From CBDCKN01 sp965219035 (GTDB lineage: Bacteria; Gemmatimonadota; Gemmatimonadetes; Longimicrobiales; Gaopeijiaceae): a DNA stretch of 64,000 nt. Below, in pieces: positions 37,549 through 49,321 of this stretch; position 1 is the stretch's first letter; each line of letters starts with the position of its first letter. The notes below the pieces were generated by a model, which was given only the letters and a program-made list of their open reading frames with translations, was not told where the DNA came from and searched no databases. The position numbers and the translations under genes are program-made. The stretch covers positions 434,001 to 498,000 of the forward strand of contig CBDCMR010000004.1 in NCBI GenBank assembly GCA_965219035.1, given 5' to 3'.

Positions 37549-37582
37549 ATAGCTCTCGATAATTGTAGTTATCGAGAGCTAT
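37549..37582. repeat. Recombinase-like dyad site, left (14-6-14)
   Basis: Arms ATAGCTCTCGATAA (37549-37562) and TTATCGAGAGCTAT (37569-37582) are perfectly inverted around the 6-base spacer TTGTAG. It lies 46 bases after the recombinase stop. Architecture is that of a tyrosine recombinase core site (compare dif 11-6-11). Its partner is at 38650-38683. Confidence 0.75.
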
Positions 37583-37627
37583 CTTCGGCAAGTTTTGTGA
37601 CCGGCGAGGCTTGGGCGTTTTCGGGGC

Positions 37628-38614
37628 TCATCCGCGTTTCTGAAGCCGTGCCAGCTGTGCGGCGCCGTTGCGCTTGGCCAGCAGCCGCTCGCCGTAGCGC
37701 TGCACCATCTGGGCGCTCTTCCAGCGCCCGGCCTGCATGATCGCGGGGATCCCGATCCCCTTGGCAATCATGTCCTGAGCCGCGCCCACGCGTGGGCTGT
37801 GCCCGGAGAGCCGCCGCACGACCCGTGCCGGGAGCCCGGCCCGTTCGGCCATCGCCTTGTAGATGCGCGGCACCTGGCTCGCATCGAGCTTTCCGCCCAC
37901 CGTGCCGTTCTTGCCCACCGAACGGAAGAGCGGTCCGGCGGCGATCCGGCTCGCGCTCAGCCAGGCCGAAAGCAGCCTCACGCTGTCGCGGTGAAGGTAG
38001 AGCATCGCGCCGCCGCCCTCCGGATCGTTCTTCCCGCGGCGCACCAGAAGCGAAGCCGATCCGCCCCTATCCATCGTCACGTCAACGACTTGCAGCGCCA
38101 CCAGCTCGGAGCGCCGGAGCATGGCGTCGTAGGCCACAGCCAGGATCGCGCGGTTCCTGACGTCGATCACCCGGTCGCCGGCGGCCTCCATCAGACGCCG
38201 GCGGAGCGCCCAGGTCAGCCCGTGCACCTGCGCCTGCCGGCACCCCTTCCGCCGGTGCATGCGCTGGAGGGCCCGCCGCACGGTGACGCGCTCGAGCGGG
38301 CCGGGCTCTCCGGCCGCCTTGTGCGCGGCGGCGATGCTCGAGACGTAGCGCCGCACAGTCGCCGGCGCGCGGACGCTCGCCATCGCCTCGACGTAGGCCA
38401 CCACCGTGGCCGCGCGCGCGGGCAGCGGAGAGAGCCCCCACCCGGCGCACCACGCCCCGAACCGTTCCAGGTCCGCCCGCACCGCCCGCACGGTATGGCC
38501 GCTCAGGGCGCCGCGGGCGTCCTCCAGATAGGCGGTCAGGCGCTCGCCGGTTTGTGACTTTCGAGTGGCCGGGTCCGGACGGTCGGACACACCTCCTGGG
38601 GCTGAAATCCGCAT
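37628..38614 (-). CDS. Tyrosine recombinase bracketed by two dyad sites
   Basis: 328 residues from the ATG at 38614, with GGAGGG five bases upstream; a longer frame to 38752 lacks a site and crosses the right dyad. SAM-like core-binding domain ~22-112, catalytic domain ~130-320: R168 in LRRSELVAL, K195, H272 and R275 in SGHSPRVGAAQ, W298, nucleophile Y307 in MVQRYGERL. No arm-binding domain, so it is XerC/D-like rather than phage-integrase-like. Dyad sites 46 bases beyond its stop and 36 bases before its start are probable substrates. Confidence 0.9.
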   Translation of the reverse strand: MRISAPGGVSDRPDPATRKSQTGERLTAYLEDARGALSGHTVRAVRADLERFGAWCAGWGLSPLPARAATVVAYVEAMASVRAPATVRRYVSSIAAAHKAAGEPGPLERVTVRRALQRMHRRKGCRQAQVHGLTWALRRRLMEAAGDRVIDVRNRAILAVAYDAMLRRSELVALQVVDVTMDRGGSASLLVRRGKNDPEGGGAMLYLHRDSVRLLSAWLSASRIAAGPLFRSVGKNGTVGGKLDASQVPRIYKAMAERAGLPARVVRRLSGHSPRVGAAQDMIAKGIGIPAIMQAGRWKSAQMVQRYGERLLAKRNGAAQLARLQKRG

Positions 38615-38649
38615 AACTGCCCTCCGCACAATGATATACGTCCAGAAAG

Positions 38650-38683
38650 ATTGCTCTCGATAACTACAGTTATCAGGAGCAAT
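38650..38683. repeat. Recombinase-like dyad site, right (14-6-14)
   Basis: Arms ATTGCTCTCGATAA (38650-38663) and TTATCAGGAGCAAT (38670-38683) around spacer CTACAG; two arm mismatches. Its reverse complement has spacer CTGTAG and right arm TTATCGAGAG, matching the left site (TTGTAG, TTATCGAGAG), so the two sites are in inverted orientation. It also overlaps the recombinase promoter region, so it may double as an operator. Confidence 0.75.
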
Positions 38684-38999
38684 CGAGCAGGAGCGGTAGG
38701 AGGGCCCACATAGAAGTTCGGTAAGCAACCGAATCAGCGGGGCGTCCGACATCCTTGCGCGGCTGCCTTTCTTCGAGGAAAGAGACGAATGAACGGTCGA
38801 ACGGGGTAGCCGGGTGCGGCGTGCGACGGGATGCGGTCGCTAAAGCGGAGCGCGGAGCGCCATAACTTTACCTCGCGCGCGCGGGCAGCGCCGCCCGCCA
38901 CCACCGCCTGGCCGACTGCCCCTCCGCCGGGGCGGCCGTCCTTCCTCAAAGACCAAATCCGCCGCCGTCCGGCCGGCGGGTCCCGCGCGCCCGCCACTG
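38684..38999. other. Upstream region of the repeat-protein gene
   Basis: No gene. GC-rich leader between the right recombinase site and the large repeat-protein gene; I see no clear promoter or ribosome site near 39000. Confidence 0.4.
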
Positions 39000-41900
39000 G
39001 TGCGCCGCCGGCTTGTCCGCTCCGCCCGCGCGCTGTTTGCCGCGGCGCTGCTCGCGCTCTCCGGCGCGCTCGCCCTCCCCGCCGCAGCCCAGACGACCGA
39101 CCCGGTCTGGTCCGCGATCATGACGGTGGGGGAAACCAATTATGGGCACGGCTACCAAGTAGACGCAGGCGGTTCGCTCTCCGACGACGATTTTGAGTAC
39201 AACTCGACCACCTATACGGTAGAGCTGGTCGAATTGGACGACTCGTATGCGGTGTCTTTCCACGTGGACACGGACGGACTTCCGGAAGCGGACATCCTGA
39301 CGCTGGAGATCGACGGGCTCGCGTTCCCGTTCGAGGATAGAAGTGACGGGGGTGAAGCCTATTGGGAATGGGATGTTCCGGAGGATCTGAGCAATAGCGA
39401 CTTGCCGATCGGCGACAGGGTGGTGGTGTGCCTGCGCAACGCGGCGCAGGTGTGTCCGACGAGCGTGCCGTCGGCGCTGAGCGTGGCGGACGTCTCGGCG
39501 GAGGAAGGCGAGGACCTGACCTTCACGGTGGCGCTGTCGCCGCCGAGCACGGAGACGGTGACGGTGGACTGGGCGACCTCGGGCGGCACGGCCACCTCGG
39601 GCACCGACTTCACGGCGGGTGCGGGGACGCTGACCTTCACGGCGGGCGACACGGAGCAGACGGTCACGGTATCGACGACCGAGGACATGACGGAGGAGGA
39701 CCACGAGACCTTCACGGTGACGTTGTCGAACGCGACCGCCGCGGCGATTTCGGGCGCGACCGCGACAGGCGTGATCTGGAACGACGACGGGACGTCCGCG
39801 ACCGACCCGGTCTGGTCCACGGTCATGACGGTGGCGGAAACGATGTTTCGCGGGCACGGTTACGCGGACCCTGAGTACTTCGGTGACGCAGGCACCTTCG
39901 GTTCGCTCAGCGACAACGATTTTGAGCACTTGTCGGCCACCTATGAGGTGTATCACGTCGAGGTGCATCCGGTGGATGGGGTGTCTTTCAGAGTCGACTC
40001 GGCCGGACTTCCGGAAGACCACACCCTGACCCTGGAGATCGACGGGCACGCGTTCCCGTTCGAGGATAGACGCGACGCTAGCTCCGCATCCTATTGGGAA
40101 TGGGATGTTCCGGAAGACCTGATCGATATAACGAACGACTTGCCGATCGGCGACAGGGTGGTGGTCTGCCTGCGCCGCGGTGCGCAGGTCTGTCCGACGA
40201 CCGTGCCGTCGGCGCTGAGCGTGGCGGACGTCTCGGCGGAGGAAGGGGAGGACCTGATCTTCACGGTGGAGCTGTCGCCGGCGAGCACGGAGACGGTGAC
40301 GGTGGACTGGGCGACCTTGGGCGGCACGGCCACCTCGGGCACGGACTTCACGGCGGGTTCGGGGACGCTGACCTTCGCGGCGGGCGACACGGAGAAGACG
40401 TTCACGGTATTGACGACCGACGACTCGACGGAGGAGGACGACGAGACCTTCACGGTGACGCTGTCGAACCCGACCAACGCGTCGATTTCGGATGCGACGG
40501 CGACGGGCACGATCGAGAACAACGACGGGACGTCCACGACCGACCCGGTCTGGTCCGCGACCATGACGGCGGGTGACACTCGGGTGGGGCACGGCTACGA
40601 CGCGACCGACACGCCCGCGATCGGGGCGCTCGACGACGACGATTTCGATTACGGGTCCTTGCCCTATAGGGTCCTTGCCATCGACGTGGCGACGAATGTC
40701 GTCAGATTCGCCGTCGAGCCGGGCGGACAACTTGCGGATGAAACCCTGACGCTGGAGATCGGCGGGCACGCGCTCGCATTCTCGGATCGACTCTCTGTCA
40801 TCAGCATCGGCCTGAACTTGTATTGGACCGTTCCGGCCGCACTGGACGATCTGGAGACCGAGTTTCCGGTCGGGAGCACGGCGACGGTGTGCCTGCGCAC
40901 GGCGACGCAGCTGTGTCCGACGGGGAGCATCGTGACGCCCCCGACCCTGCCGATGCTCAGCATCGCGGACGCCGAGGCGACCGAGGGCGGCGACGTGACC
41001 TTCACGGCGACGGTGTCGGCAACGGCCACGGCGGACGTGATGGCGACCTGGACGGCGTCGATCGAGAGCGACGACACAGCGGTCCTGGCGGATCTCGGGA
41101 CGACGACGACGGGGCCGGTGATGGTCACGGCGGGCCAGACCACGGGAACGTTCATGGTGCCGACGGCGCCGGACGCCACGAACGAGGGGAACGAGACGTT
41201 CACGGTGACGCTGTCGAGCGTGTCGTCGAACGCGCAACTGGCGGCGGACGCGACGGCGGCGGGCACGATCGTGAACGACGACCAGCCGACGGTGGGCTTC
41301 AAGGAAGAGAGCGTAATCGTTCTCGAGGGTGCCGCAATAATCAGTTTCCTGGTCGAGCTCGACGAGGCGAGCACCGTGCCGATCACGGTGGACTGGGAGA
41401 CCCACGCCGGCAGCGCGGAGGCGGACGTGGACTATACGGCGGCGGCGGGGACGCTGACGTTCGCGGCGGGCGACACAGAGGAAACCATCACCGTCGCCCT
41501 CATCGACGACGACCTTCTCGAAGAAAATGTGGAAGAGTTCACGGTGCACCTGAGCGGGACCGACGACGCCCTCGTCACGCTCGGCAGGTCCTCGGTCCTA
41601 GGCAGGATCATCGACCGGGACAGGGCGACGATAACGGTTGCCGAGGAAACCACGGTGGACGAGGACGCGGGGACGGTGACGCTCACGCTGACGGCGTCGG
41701 CGTCGGCGACCGCCGCGTACATGATCGATTACGCCACCGAAAACGGCACGGCGGAGGCGGGCACGGACTACACGGCGGCGAGCGGGCAGGTGACGTTCCC
41801 GGCCGAGGAGACGGAGCAGACGATCACGATCACGGTGCTGGACGACGCCGCGGACGAGGACCGGGAGGACTTCAAGGTGCGGCTGTCCAATGCAACGGCC

Positions 41901-44900
41901 CAGCGTATCGATCTTCCGGCCGATCCCGCGCGCGTGCTGATCGAGGACAACGACGATCCGCCGACGGTGACGGTGGCGGACGGGACGGCGACCGAGGGCG
42001 ACAAGGTGGAGTTCACGGTGACGCTGTCGGCGCTGAGCGGCCTCGACGTGGAGGTGGACTACGCGACGACGGAGACGGACCCGCAATCGGCCGTCTCGGG
42101 CACGGACTTCACGGCGGCGAGCGGCACGCTGGAGATCGAAGCGGGCAACAGGACCGGGACGATCGAGGTCCAGACGACGGAGGACGACGCGAGCGAGAGC
42201 GCCGAGACCTTCACGCTGACGATTTCGAACCCGGATAACGCGACGCTGGGCGCGAAGGTCGCCGCCACGGGCATGATCAACGACGACGACGCGAACGCGG
42301 CGCCGACGTTCCGCTCTTCGGCGACGTTCGACGCGGCGGAGAACCAGACGGCGGCCGGCACAGTGCTGGCGACGGACGGCGACACGGGCGACGACGTCAC
42401 CGGCTACGCGATCACGGGCGGGGCGGACCAGGCGTTCTTCTCGATCGGGGCGACGTCGGGGGCGCTGACGTTCGACGATGCGCCGAACTACGAGGACGCC
42501 GAGGACCAGGGGACCAACAACACCTACGTGGTGGAGGTGCAGGCGACCAGCGGCACGGGCACGCGGGAGAAGACCGCCACGCAGACGATCACGGTGACGG
42601 TGACGGATGTGAGCGGCGAGGCGCCGGGCAAGCCGGACGCGCCGACGGTGTCGGCCGCCTCGGTGTCGAGCCTTTCGGTGAACTGGTCGGCGCCGGCCAA
42701 CGCCGGTCCGGCCATCACCGACTACGACGTGCAGTACCGGGAAGGCACCAGCGGGAGCTGGACGGACGGCAACCACGTCGGCACCGCCGTCACGGCGACG
42801 CGGGCGACGACATCACCGGCTACGCGATCACCGGCGGGGCGGACCAGGGTTTCTTCTCGATCGGGGTGACGTCGGGGGCGCTCACGTTCGACGCGGCGCC
42901 GAACTACGAGGACGCCGAGGACCAGGGGACCGACAACACCTACGTGGTGACGGTCGAGGCGACCAGCGGCGCGGGGGAGCGGGAGAAGACGGCGACGCAG
43001 ACGATCACGGTGACGGTGACGGATGTGAGCGGCGAGGCGCCGGGCAAGCCGGACGCGCCGACGGTGTCGGCCGCCTCGGTGTCGAGCCTGACGGTGAACT
43101 GGTCGGCGCCGGCCAACGCCGGCCCGGCCATCACCGACTACGACGTGCAGTACCGGGAAGGCACCAGCGGGAGCTGGACGGACGGCAACCACACCGGCGC
43201 CGCCACCACGGCGACGCTTTCGAGTCTGTCGGAGAACACGTCCTACCAGGTGCAGGTGCGGGCGACCAACGCCGAGGGCACCGGCTCGTGGTCGGACTCG
43301 GGAACCGGCACGACGGACGCCAACGCGGCGCCGACGTTCAGCTCTTCGTCGACGTTCAGCTCTTCGTCGACGTTCGACGCGGCGGAGAACCAGACCACGG
43401 CGGGCACGGTGCTGGCGACGGACGGCGACACGGGCGACGACGTCACCGGCTACGCGATCACGGGCGGGGCGGACCAGGCGTTCTTCTCGATCGGGGCGAC
43501 GTCGGGGGCGCTGACGTTCGACGATGCGCCGAACTACGAGGACGCCGAGGACCAGGGGACCGACAACACCTACGTGGTGACGGTCGAGGCGACCAGCGGC
43601 ACGGGTGAGCGGGTGAAGACCGCCACGCAGACGATCACGGTGACGGTGACGGATGTGAGCGGCGAGGCGCCGGGCAAGCCGGCCGCGCCGACGGTGTCGC
43701 CGGCGTCGGTGTCGAGCCTGACCGTGACGTGGACGGCGCCGTCCAACGTGGGTCCGGCGATCACCGACTACGACGTGCAGTACCGGGAAGGCACCAGCGG
43801 GAGCTGGACGGACGGCAACCACGTCGGCACCGCCGTCACGGCGACGCTGTCGAGTCTGTCGGAGAACACGTCCTACCAGGTGCAGGTGCGGGCGACCAAC
43901 GACGAGGGGACGGGCTCCTGGTCGGACTCGGGCAGCGGCACGACGGACGCGAACGCGGCGCCGACGTTCAGCTCTTCGTCGACGTTCGACGCGGCGGAGA
44001 ACCAGACGGCGGCCGGCACGGTGCTGGCGACGGACGGCGACACGGGCGACGACGTCACCGGCTACGCGATCACCGGCGGGGCGGACCAGGCGTTCTTCTC
44101 GATCGGTGCGACGTCCGGGGCGCTGACGTTCGACGATGCGCCGAACTACGAGGACGCCCAGGACCAGGGGACCGACAACACCTACGTCGTGACGGTCGAG
44201 GCGACCAGCGGCACGGGTGAGCGGGTGAAGACCGCCACGCAGACGATCACGGTGACGGTGACGGACATGGCCGGCGAAGCGCCGGGCAAGCCGAATGCAC
44301 CGGACGTGGCGGCGGCCTCGGTGTCGAGCCTGACGGTGAGTTGGTCGGCACCGGCCAACGCCGGTCCGGCCATCGACGACTACGACGTGCAGTACCGGGC
44401 GGGCACCACCGGGGACTGGAGCGACGGCAACCACGTCGGCACCGCCGTCACGGCGACGCTGTCGAGTCTGTCGGAGAACACGTCCTACCAGGTGCAGGTG
44501 CGGGCGACCAACGACGAGGGGACGGGCTCGTGGTCGGACTCGGGAACCGGCACGACGGACGCGAACGCGGCGCCGACGTTCAGCTCTTCGTCGACGTTCG
44601 ACGCGGCGGAGAACTTCGAGGACGCCCAGGACTCCGACACCGGCAACGACTACGTGGTCGAGGTCCAGGCGACCAGCGGCGCGGGGGAGCGGGAGAAGAC
44701 GGCGACGCAGACGATCACGGTGACGGTGACGGATGTGAGCGGCGAGGCGCCGGGCAAGCCGGACGCGCCGGACGTGTCGGCCGCGTCGGTGACGAGCCTG
44801 ACGGTGAGTTGGTCGGCACCGCCACCACGGCGACGCTGTCGAGTCTGTCGGAGAACACGTCCTACCAGGTGCAGGTGCGGGCGACGAGCGACGAGGGGAC

Positions 44901-47900
44901 GGGCTCGTGGTCGGACTCGGGAACCGGCACGACGGACGCGAACGCGGCGCCGACGTTCAGCTCGTCGGCGACGTTCGACGCGGCGGAGAACCAGACGGCG
45001 GCCGGCACGGTGCTGGCGACGGACGGCGACACGGGCGACGACGTCACCGGCTACGCGATCACCGGCGGGGCGGACCAGAGTTTCTTCTCGATCGGCGCGA
45101 CGTCGGGGGCGCTGACGTTCGACGATGCGCCCAACTACGAGGACGCGAAGGACCAGGGCAGCAACAACACCTACGTGGTGGAGGTGACGGCGACCAGCGG
45201 CACGGGGACGCGGGTGAAGACGGCGACGCAGACGATCACCGTGACGGTGACGGACGTGGGCGGCGAGGCGCCGGGCAAGCCGAATGCACCGGACGTGTCG
45301 GCGGCGTCGGCGTCGAGCCTGACGGTGAACTGGTCGGCGCCATCGAACGCGGGTCCGGCGATCACCGACTACGACGTGCAGTACCGGGAAGGCACCAGCG
45401 GGGGCTGGAGCGACGGGGGCCACGCCGGCACGGCGGTCACGGCGACGCTCGCGGGCCTGTCGGAGAACACGTCCTACCAGGTGCAGGTGCGGGCCAAGAA
45501 CGCCGAGGGGACCGGCTCGTGGTCGGACTCGGGCAGCGGCGCGACCGCCGCGGGCGACGACGTGACAGGCTACGCGATCTCGGGCGGCGCGGACCAGGCG
45601 TTCTTCTCCATCGGGGCGACATCCGGGGCGCTGACCTTCAAGACGGCGCCGAACTTCGAGGACGCGAAGGACCAGGGCAGCAACAACACCTACGTGGTGG
45701 AGGTGACGGCGATCAGCGGCACGGGGACGCGGGTGAAGACGGCGACGCAGACGATCACCGTGACGGTGACGGACGTGGGCGGCGAGGCGCCGGGCAAGCC
45801 GAATGCGCCATCGGTGTCGTCGGCGTCGAGCCTGACGGTGAACTGGTCGGCGCCATCGAACGCGGGTCCGGCGATCACCGACTACGACGTGCAGTACCGG
45901 GAAGGCACCAGCGGGGGCTGGAGCGACGGGGGCCACGCCGGCACGGCGGTCACGGCGACGCTCGCGGGCCTGTCGGAGAACACGTCCTACCAGGTGCAGG
46001 TGCGGGCCAAGAACGCCGAGGGGACCGGCTCGTGGTCGGACTCGGGCAGCGGCGCGACCGCCGCGGCCGCGAACGCGGCGCCGTCGTTCAGCTCACCGGC
46101 GGCGTTCAGCGCGGCGGAGAACCAGACGGCGGCGGGCACGGTGGTCGCGACGGACTCCGATGCGGGCGACGACGTGACGGGCTACGCGATCTCGGGCGGC
46201 GCGGACCAGGCGTTCTTCTCCATCGGGGCGACATCCGGGGCGCTGACGTTCGACGCGGCGCCCAACTACGAGGACGTGAAGGACCAGGGCAGCAACAACA
46301 CCTACGTGGTGGAGGTGACGGCGACCAGCGGCACGGGGACGCGGGTGAAGACGGCGACGCAGACGATCACCGTGACGGTGACGGACGTGGGCGGCGAGGC
46401 GCCGGGCAAGCCGAATGCGCCATCGGTGTCGGCGGCGGCGTCGTCGAGCCTGACGGTGACGTGGTCGGCGCCGGCCAACGCGGGCCCGGCGATCACCGAC
46501 TACGACGTCCAGTACCGGGCGGGCACCACCGGGGACTGGAGCGACGGGGGCCACACCGGCACCGCCACCACGGCGACGCTGTCGGGGCTTTCGGAGAACA
46601 CGTCCTACCAGGTGCAGGTGCGGGCGACCAACGACGAGGGCACGGGCTCGTGGTCGGACTCGGGCAGCGGCACGACGGCCAACACGGTGCCGCCGCCGGC
46701 CCCCATGATCTCATCGCTGGAGGTGAGGAGCTGGCCGCAACGGGACAGGCATGAGGACGTGTACGGGTTTGGCGAGACGATCGTGTTCACGCTGACTTGG
46801 TCGGAGAAGGTGCGTGTGAAGGGCCAGCCGACGCTGGCGTTCGACCTGGGCGGGCAGGCGCGTGAGGCCCGGTTCTACGGGCTGACGGACACCGACTTTG
46901 TAAGGGGTGCTCCGCCGCCGCGGCCCCGGCAGGAAGGGGTGAAGGTGCATTTCGGCTACACGGTGAAGGCCAACGACCTCGACGACGACGGCGTGGCGGT
47001 CGGGGCGAACGCGATACAGCGCGGCGGCGCGCGCATCCGGAGCGCCGCGACGGGCCTCGACGCGAACCTCTCCCATGCGGTGGTCGGTCCGCTGTCCGGC
47101 CACAAGGTCGACGGCGGGACGACGGCGAAGCCGGGTAGCGTCACGATCATCGATACCGACGGCGATCCGCTCGTGATGCATGAGGATGGGAGGCACCGGC
47201 TGGTGATCCGCGAGGGCACCAAGGGGCGCTACGGGCTGAAGCTGGACACCCAGCCGACGCACACGGTCCACCTGCGTGGGATCCAGTCCGACGGCGACGA
47301 GGACCTGCACGTCTTGTCGAACCACACGGTGCTGCCGATCGCACCGGACGAGTGGAAGACGCCGATCTGGATGGTAATCCAGGCGGAGCAAGACGACGAC
47401 GCGGTGAACGGCGAGCGCGTCTTCCTGAACTCCGTGCACAGCAGGGACCCGGCGTACAACAGCCTCACCCTTCCCGATGTCCTCGTGGTCGAGGACGACG
47501 ACGACGCCACGGGGTCGATGTCGGTGGTGGGCGATGCCCACGTGCGGGACATCGGAGCCGCGCGCCTCTGCTCCGCGGTGGCCGGCGGAGACGACGCAAA
47601 CCCAGCCGCGGTGGCCGCGGCGTTATGGGAGGATGGAGACATGAGCGAAGACCGGCTTGCCGCCCTGGACAGTCTGGGGAACGGGAACGGAAGCTATGAC
47701 CTCGGCGATCTGCTCGCCTGGATGAACCGCTGCCGGCGGGGCGAAGGACCCGGGTCGGCCAGCAGCACGGAACCGCCCTCCCCGCCCCCCGCGCTGCCCC
47801 CTTCGCGGACGAAGGGAGAGACCAGCCGCCGGCGAAAGGGCGCGCGCGGCCCCTCCCGCAGCCGCCGGAAAGCTCCGGACCCGCCCGCCGCCGGTTCCGC

Positions 47901-48345
47901 GACCCGGCGGTCCGGGTGGTTGCGGACGGCGCTGCTGGCCGCGCTGATCTCGGCTTGGGGCTGCGGGGACGGCATCGTCGGCCCGCGGGCTGACGCACCC
48001 CGGCATGACGGAGCCATCGCGGCGTTCACGGATCCCGGCCCCCTGCACGTCCGGTTGACGGCCCCGGCGGGTGCCCGCGACATCGGAGCCATGCTCGTGA
48101 TCGAGGGTCCGGCCATCGACTCGGTGCAGGCGCCGGGCCTGGAGATCTTCGAGACGGACGAGTCGTCCTCGACGCGGCGCGAGGTCGTCATCGCCGGAGC
48201 GCTGGCGCCGGACGCGCCAGTGCTGCGGGTCTGGGTGCCCCACCGGGGCGATGAGGCACGCTACCGCATCAGGCTGCTGCAGGTGGCGGCCGAGGACTTG
48301 TCGCTCAGGGACCTGGCCGCCTACGGAACCGCGATCTCCCGCTGA
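39000..48345 (+). pseudogene. Giant secreted Calx-beta / cadherin-like / fibronectin III repeat protein, split over three frames
   Basis: Frame 1 (39000 to ~42797): GTG start, signal peptide ~1-31 (ALFAAALLALSGALALPAAA), three units of a DPVWSxxMT module plus Calx-beta domain (~39.1-41.3 kb), then three more Calx-beta repeats (to 42.29 kb). From 42.29 to 46.69 kb, cadherin-like units (NAAPTFSSSSTFDAAENQT) alternate with fibronectin III units (LTVNWSAPANAGPAITDYDV). The frame shifts at ~42.80 and ~44.82 kb where repeat-to-repeat deletions joined unlike domains. Frame 3 then continues to 48345 through a SwmB-like domain (YGFGETIVFTLTWSE), a dockerin-like LGNGNGSYDLGDLLAWMNRC and a C-terminal region behind a hydrophobic segment. 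Probably a surface adhesin. Confidence 0.8.
42290..46690 (+). repeat. Array of near-identical cadherin-like plus fibronectin III coding repeats
   Basis: About seven units of ~580-630 bp, several shortened. DNA-level identity between units is very high (for example the GGCTACGCGATCAC block and the CAGGTGCAGGTGCGGGCGAC block recur). Internal deletions: ~42.80 kb (frameshift), ~44.61 kb (in frame), ~44.82 kb (frameshift), ~45.55 kb (in frame). Confidence 0.85.
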
Positions 48346-48549
48346 AGCGCCGGGCGTGGCGCCCACCTTCGAGGTGTGGGGCCGCGCCCGCTCGATGCGG
48401 CAAGATCAAGATCCAGGGTGACCCTCACCGCGACCCGCCGGCCCTCGACTCACTTGGAAGCACCCTCCGAGGCGAGATCTGGCCGTGCCCGGCCAGCCTC
48501 GGCCGTGGATGAGCGGGTCCTCGTGGGCCGGATCTCGACCCCAACTGCC

Positions 48550-48816
48550 ATGGAGATGCTGACGAAGCACTTCGAATCGCGAGTGGATACATCCCTCGAG
48601 CGCACGGGCGTGAAGCCGTCGACGTTCGGCCTGCAGGCGGTGGGAGATCCCAACCCGGTGCGTCAGCTCCGTCCTGGCCGCTCCCCGAGACTGGCGATGG
48701 CCTGTCAGGTCCCCGTGTTCATCGAAGCCTGCCGCCGGGCCCATGTGGCCCCTGTTCCCTCCCGGGGCAACGCGCCCCGGAATTCTTCACCGAACAGAAC
48801 GGAGGCAGACCGATGA
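48550..48816 (+). CDS. Probable DNA-binding protein upstream of alpA, possibly decayed
   Basis: 88 residues from ATG 48550 (MEMLTKHFESRVDTSLERTG, then KPSTFGLQAVGDPNPVRQLR). The region resembles the HTH-type start of small regulators seen before alpA genes. The second half (Pro/Arg-rich) looks degraded. Its stop overlaps the alpA ATG as ATGA, so they are coupled. The frame is open upstream to 48376. Confidence 0.4.
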   Translation: MEMLTKHFESRVDTSLERTGVKPSTFGLQAVGDPNPVRQLRPGRSPRLAMACQVPVFIEACRRAHVAPVPSRGNAPRNSSPNRTEADR

Positions 48817-49040
48817 CCAGAGCAATGGAACAGAGCATGGACGCGCCCGCCCGCGTCCTGAGGTTACCTCGAGTGCAGGCCTGCACCGGGCTGGCGCGGA
48901 GCACGATCTACGTGCGGGTGGCCGACGGGAGCTTTCCCCAACCGATCCGGCTAGGCGCGCGCGCCGTCGGCTGGATCGAGTCCGAAGTGGATGCGTGGAT
49001 CCGAGAACAGATCGCCGCGAGCCGCAGCAGTGCCGAGTGA
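48813..49040 (+). CDS. alpA: AlpA-family phage/ICE regulator
   Basis: 75 residues, full length for AlpA. LRLPRVQACTGLARSTIYVR and SFPQPIRLGARAVGWIESEV form the HTH_17/AlpA domain, closely like the disrupted copy at 28.4 kb. AlpA proteins activate excision genes of integrated elements. What it once controlled downstream is missing; a truncated ABC-F gene follows after ~280 bases. Confidence 0.9.
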   Translation: MTRAMEQSMDAPARVLRLPRVQACTGLARSTIYVRVADGSFPQPIRLGARAVGWIESEVDAWIREQIAASRSSAE

Positions 49041-49321
49041 TCTGAAACACTAACCATCTATATAGTCCGCAATCAGAGAGGACAGGGGCCATCGACAAAC
49101 TGCCCTCCCGCAAGGTTCGCTCCTTCGCCTCCTCCGGGAACCTCCGCTACGGTCCACTCGTCACGGGTTCCGCGAACGTACCGTATGGTCCCGTGTAATC
49201 GCGCTAAAAATATACGGGATCGTATACGATATAAACGAGTCAGACCAAAACCTACGGCATCCATAACTAACCGTATGTCATATAGTTACGACGATGTACG
49301 CACATCGTCGATAGCTGCTCG
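49041..49321. other. AT-rich junction with palindromes between alpA and truncated ABC-F gene
   Basis: Markedly AT-rich for this window around 49195-49290. Contains the 12-bp palindrome ATCGTATACGAT (49219-49230), repeated CCGTATG, and a hairpin CGACGATGT-ACGC-ACATCGTCG (49289-49310). The ABC-F coding sequence begins abruptly about 12 bases later, so this is a likely element end or recombination site. Confidence 0.5.

Noticed and set aside
38946..41549. Long minus-strand frame (867 codons) opposite the repeat protein
   Set aside because: Arg/His/Gly-rich shadow of the high-GC repeat gene on the other strand; no family-like motifs, while the plus strand has a signal peptide and Calx-beta domains.
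42722..44434. Long minus-strand frames across the cadherin/fibronectin repeats
   Set aside because: They repeat only because the coding repeats repeat; composition is that of an antisense shadow.
42290..46690. Possible CRISPR-like array
   Set aside because: Repeats are ~600 bp, coding and in frame as protein domains; no short repeat-spacer pattern.
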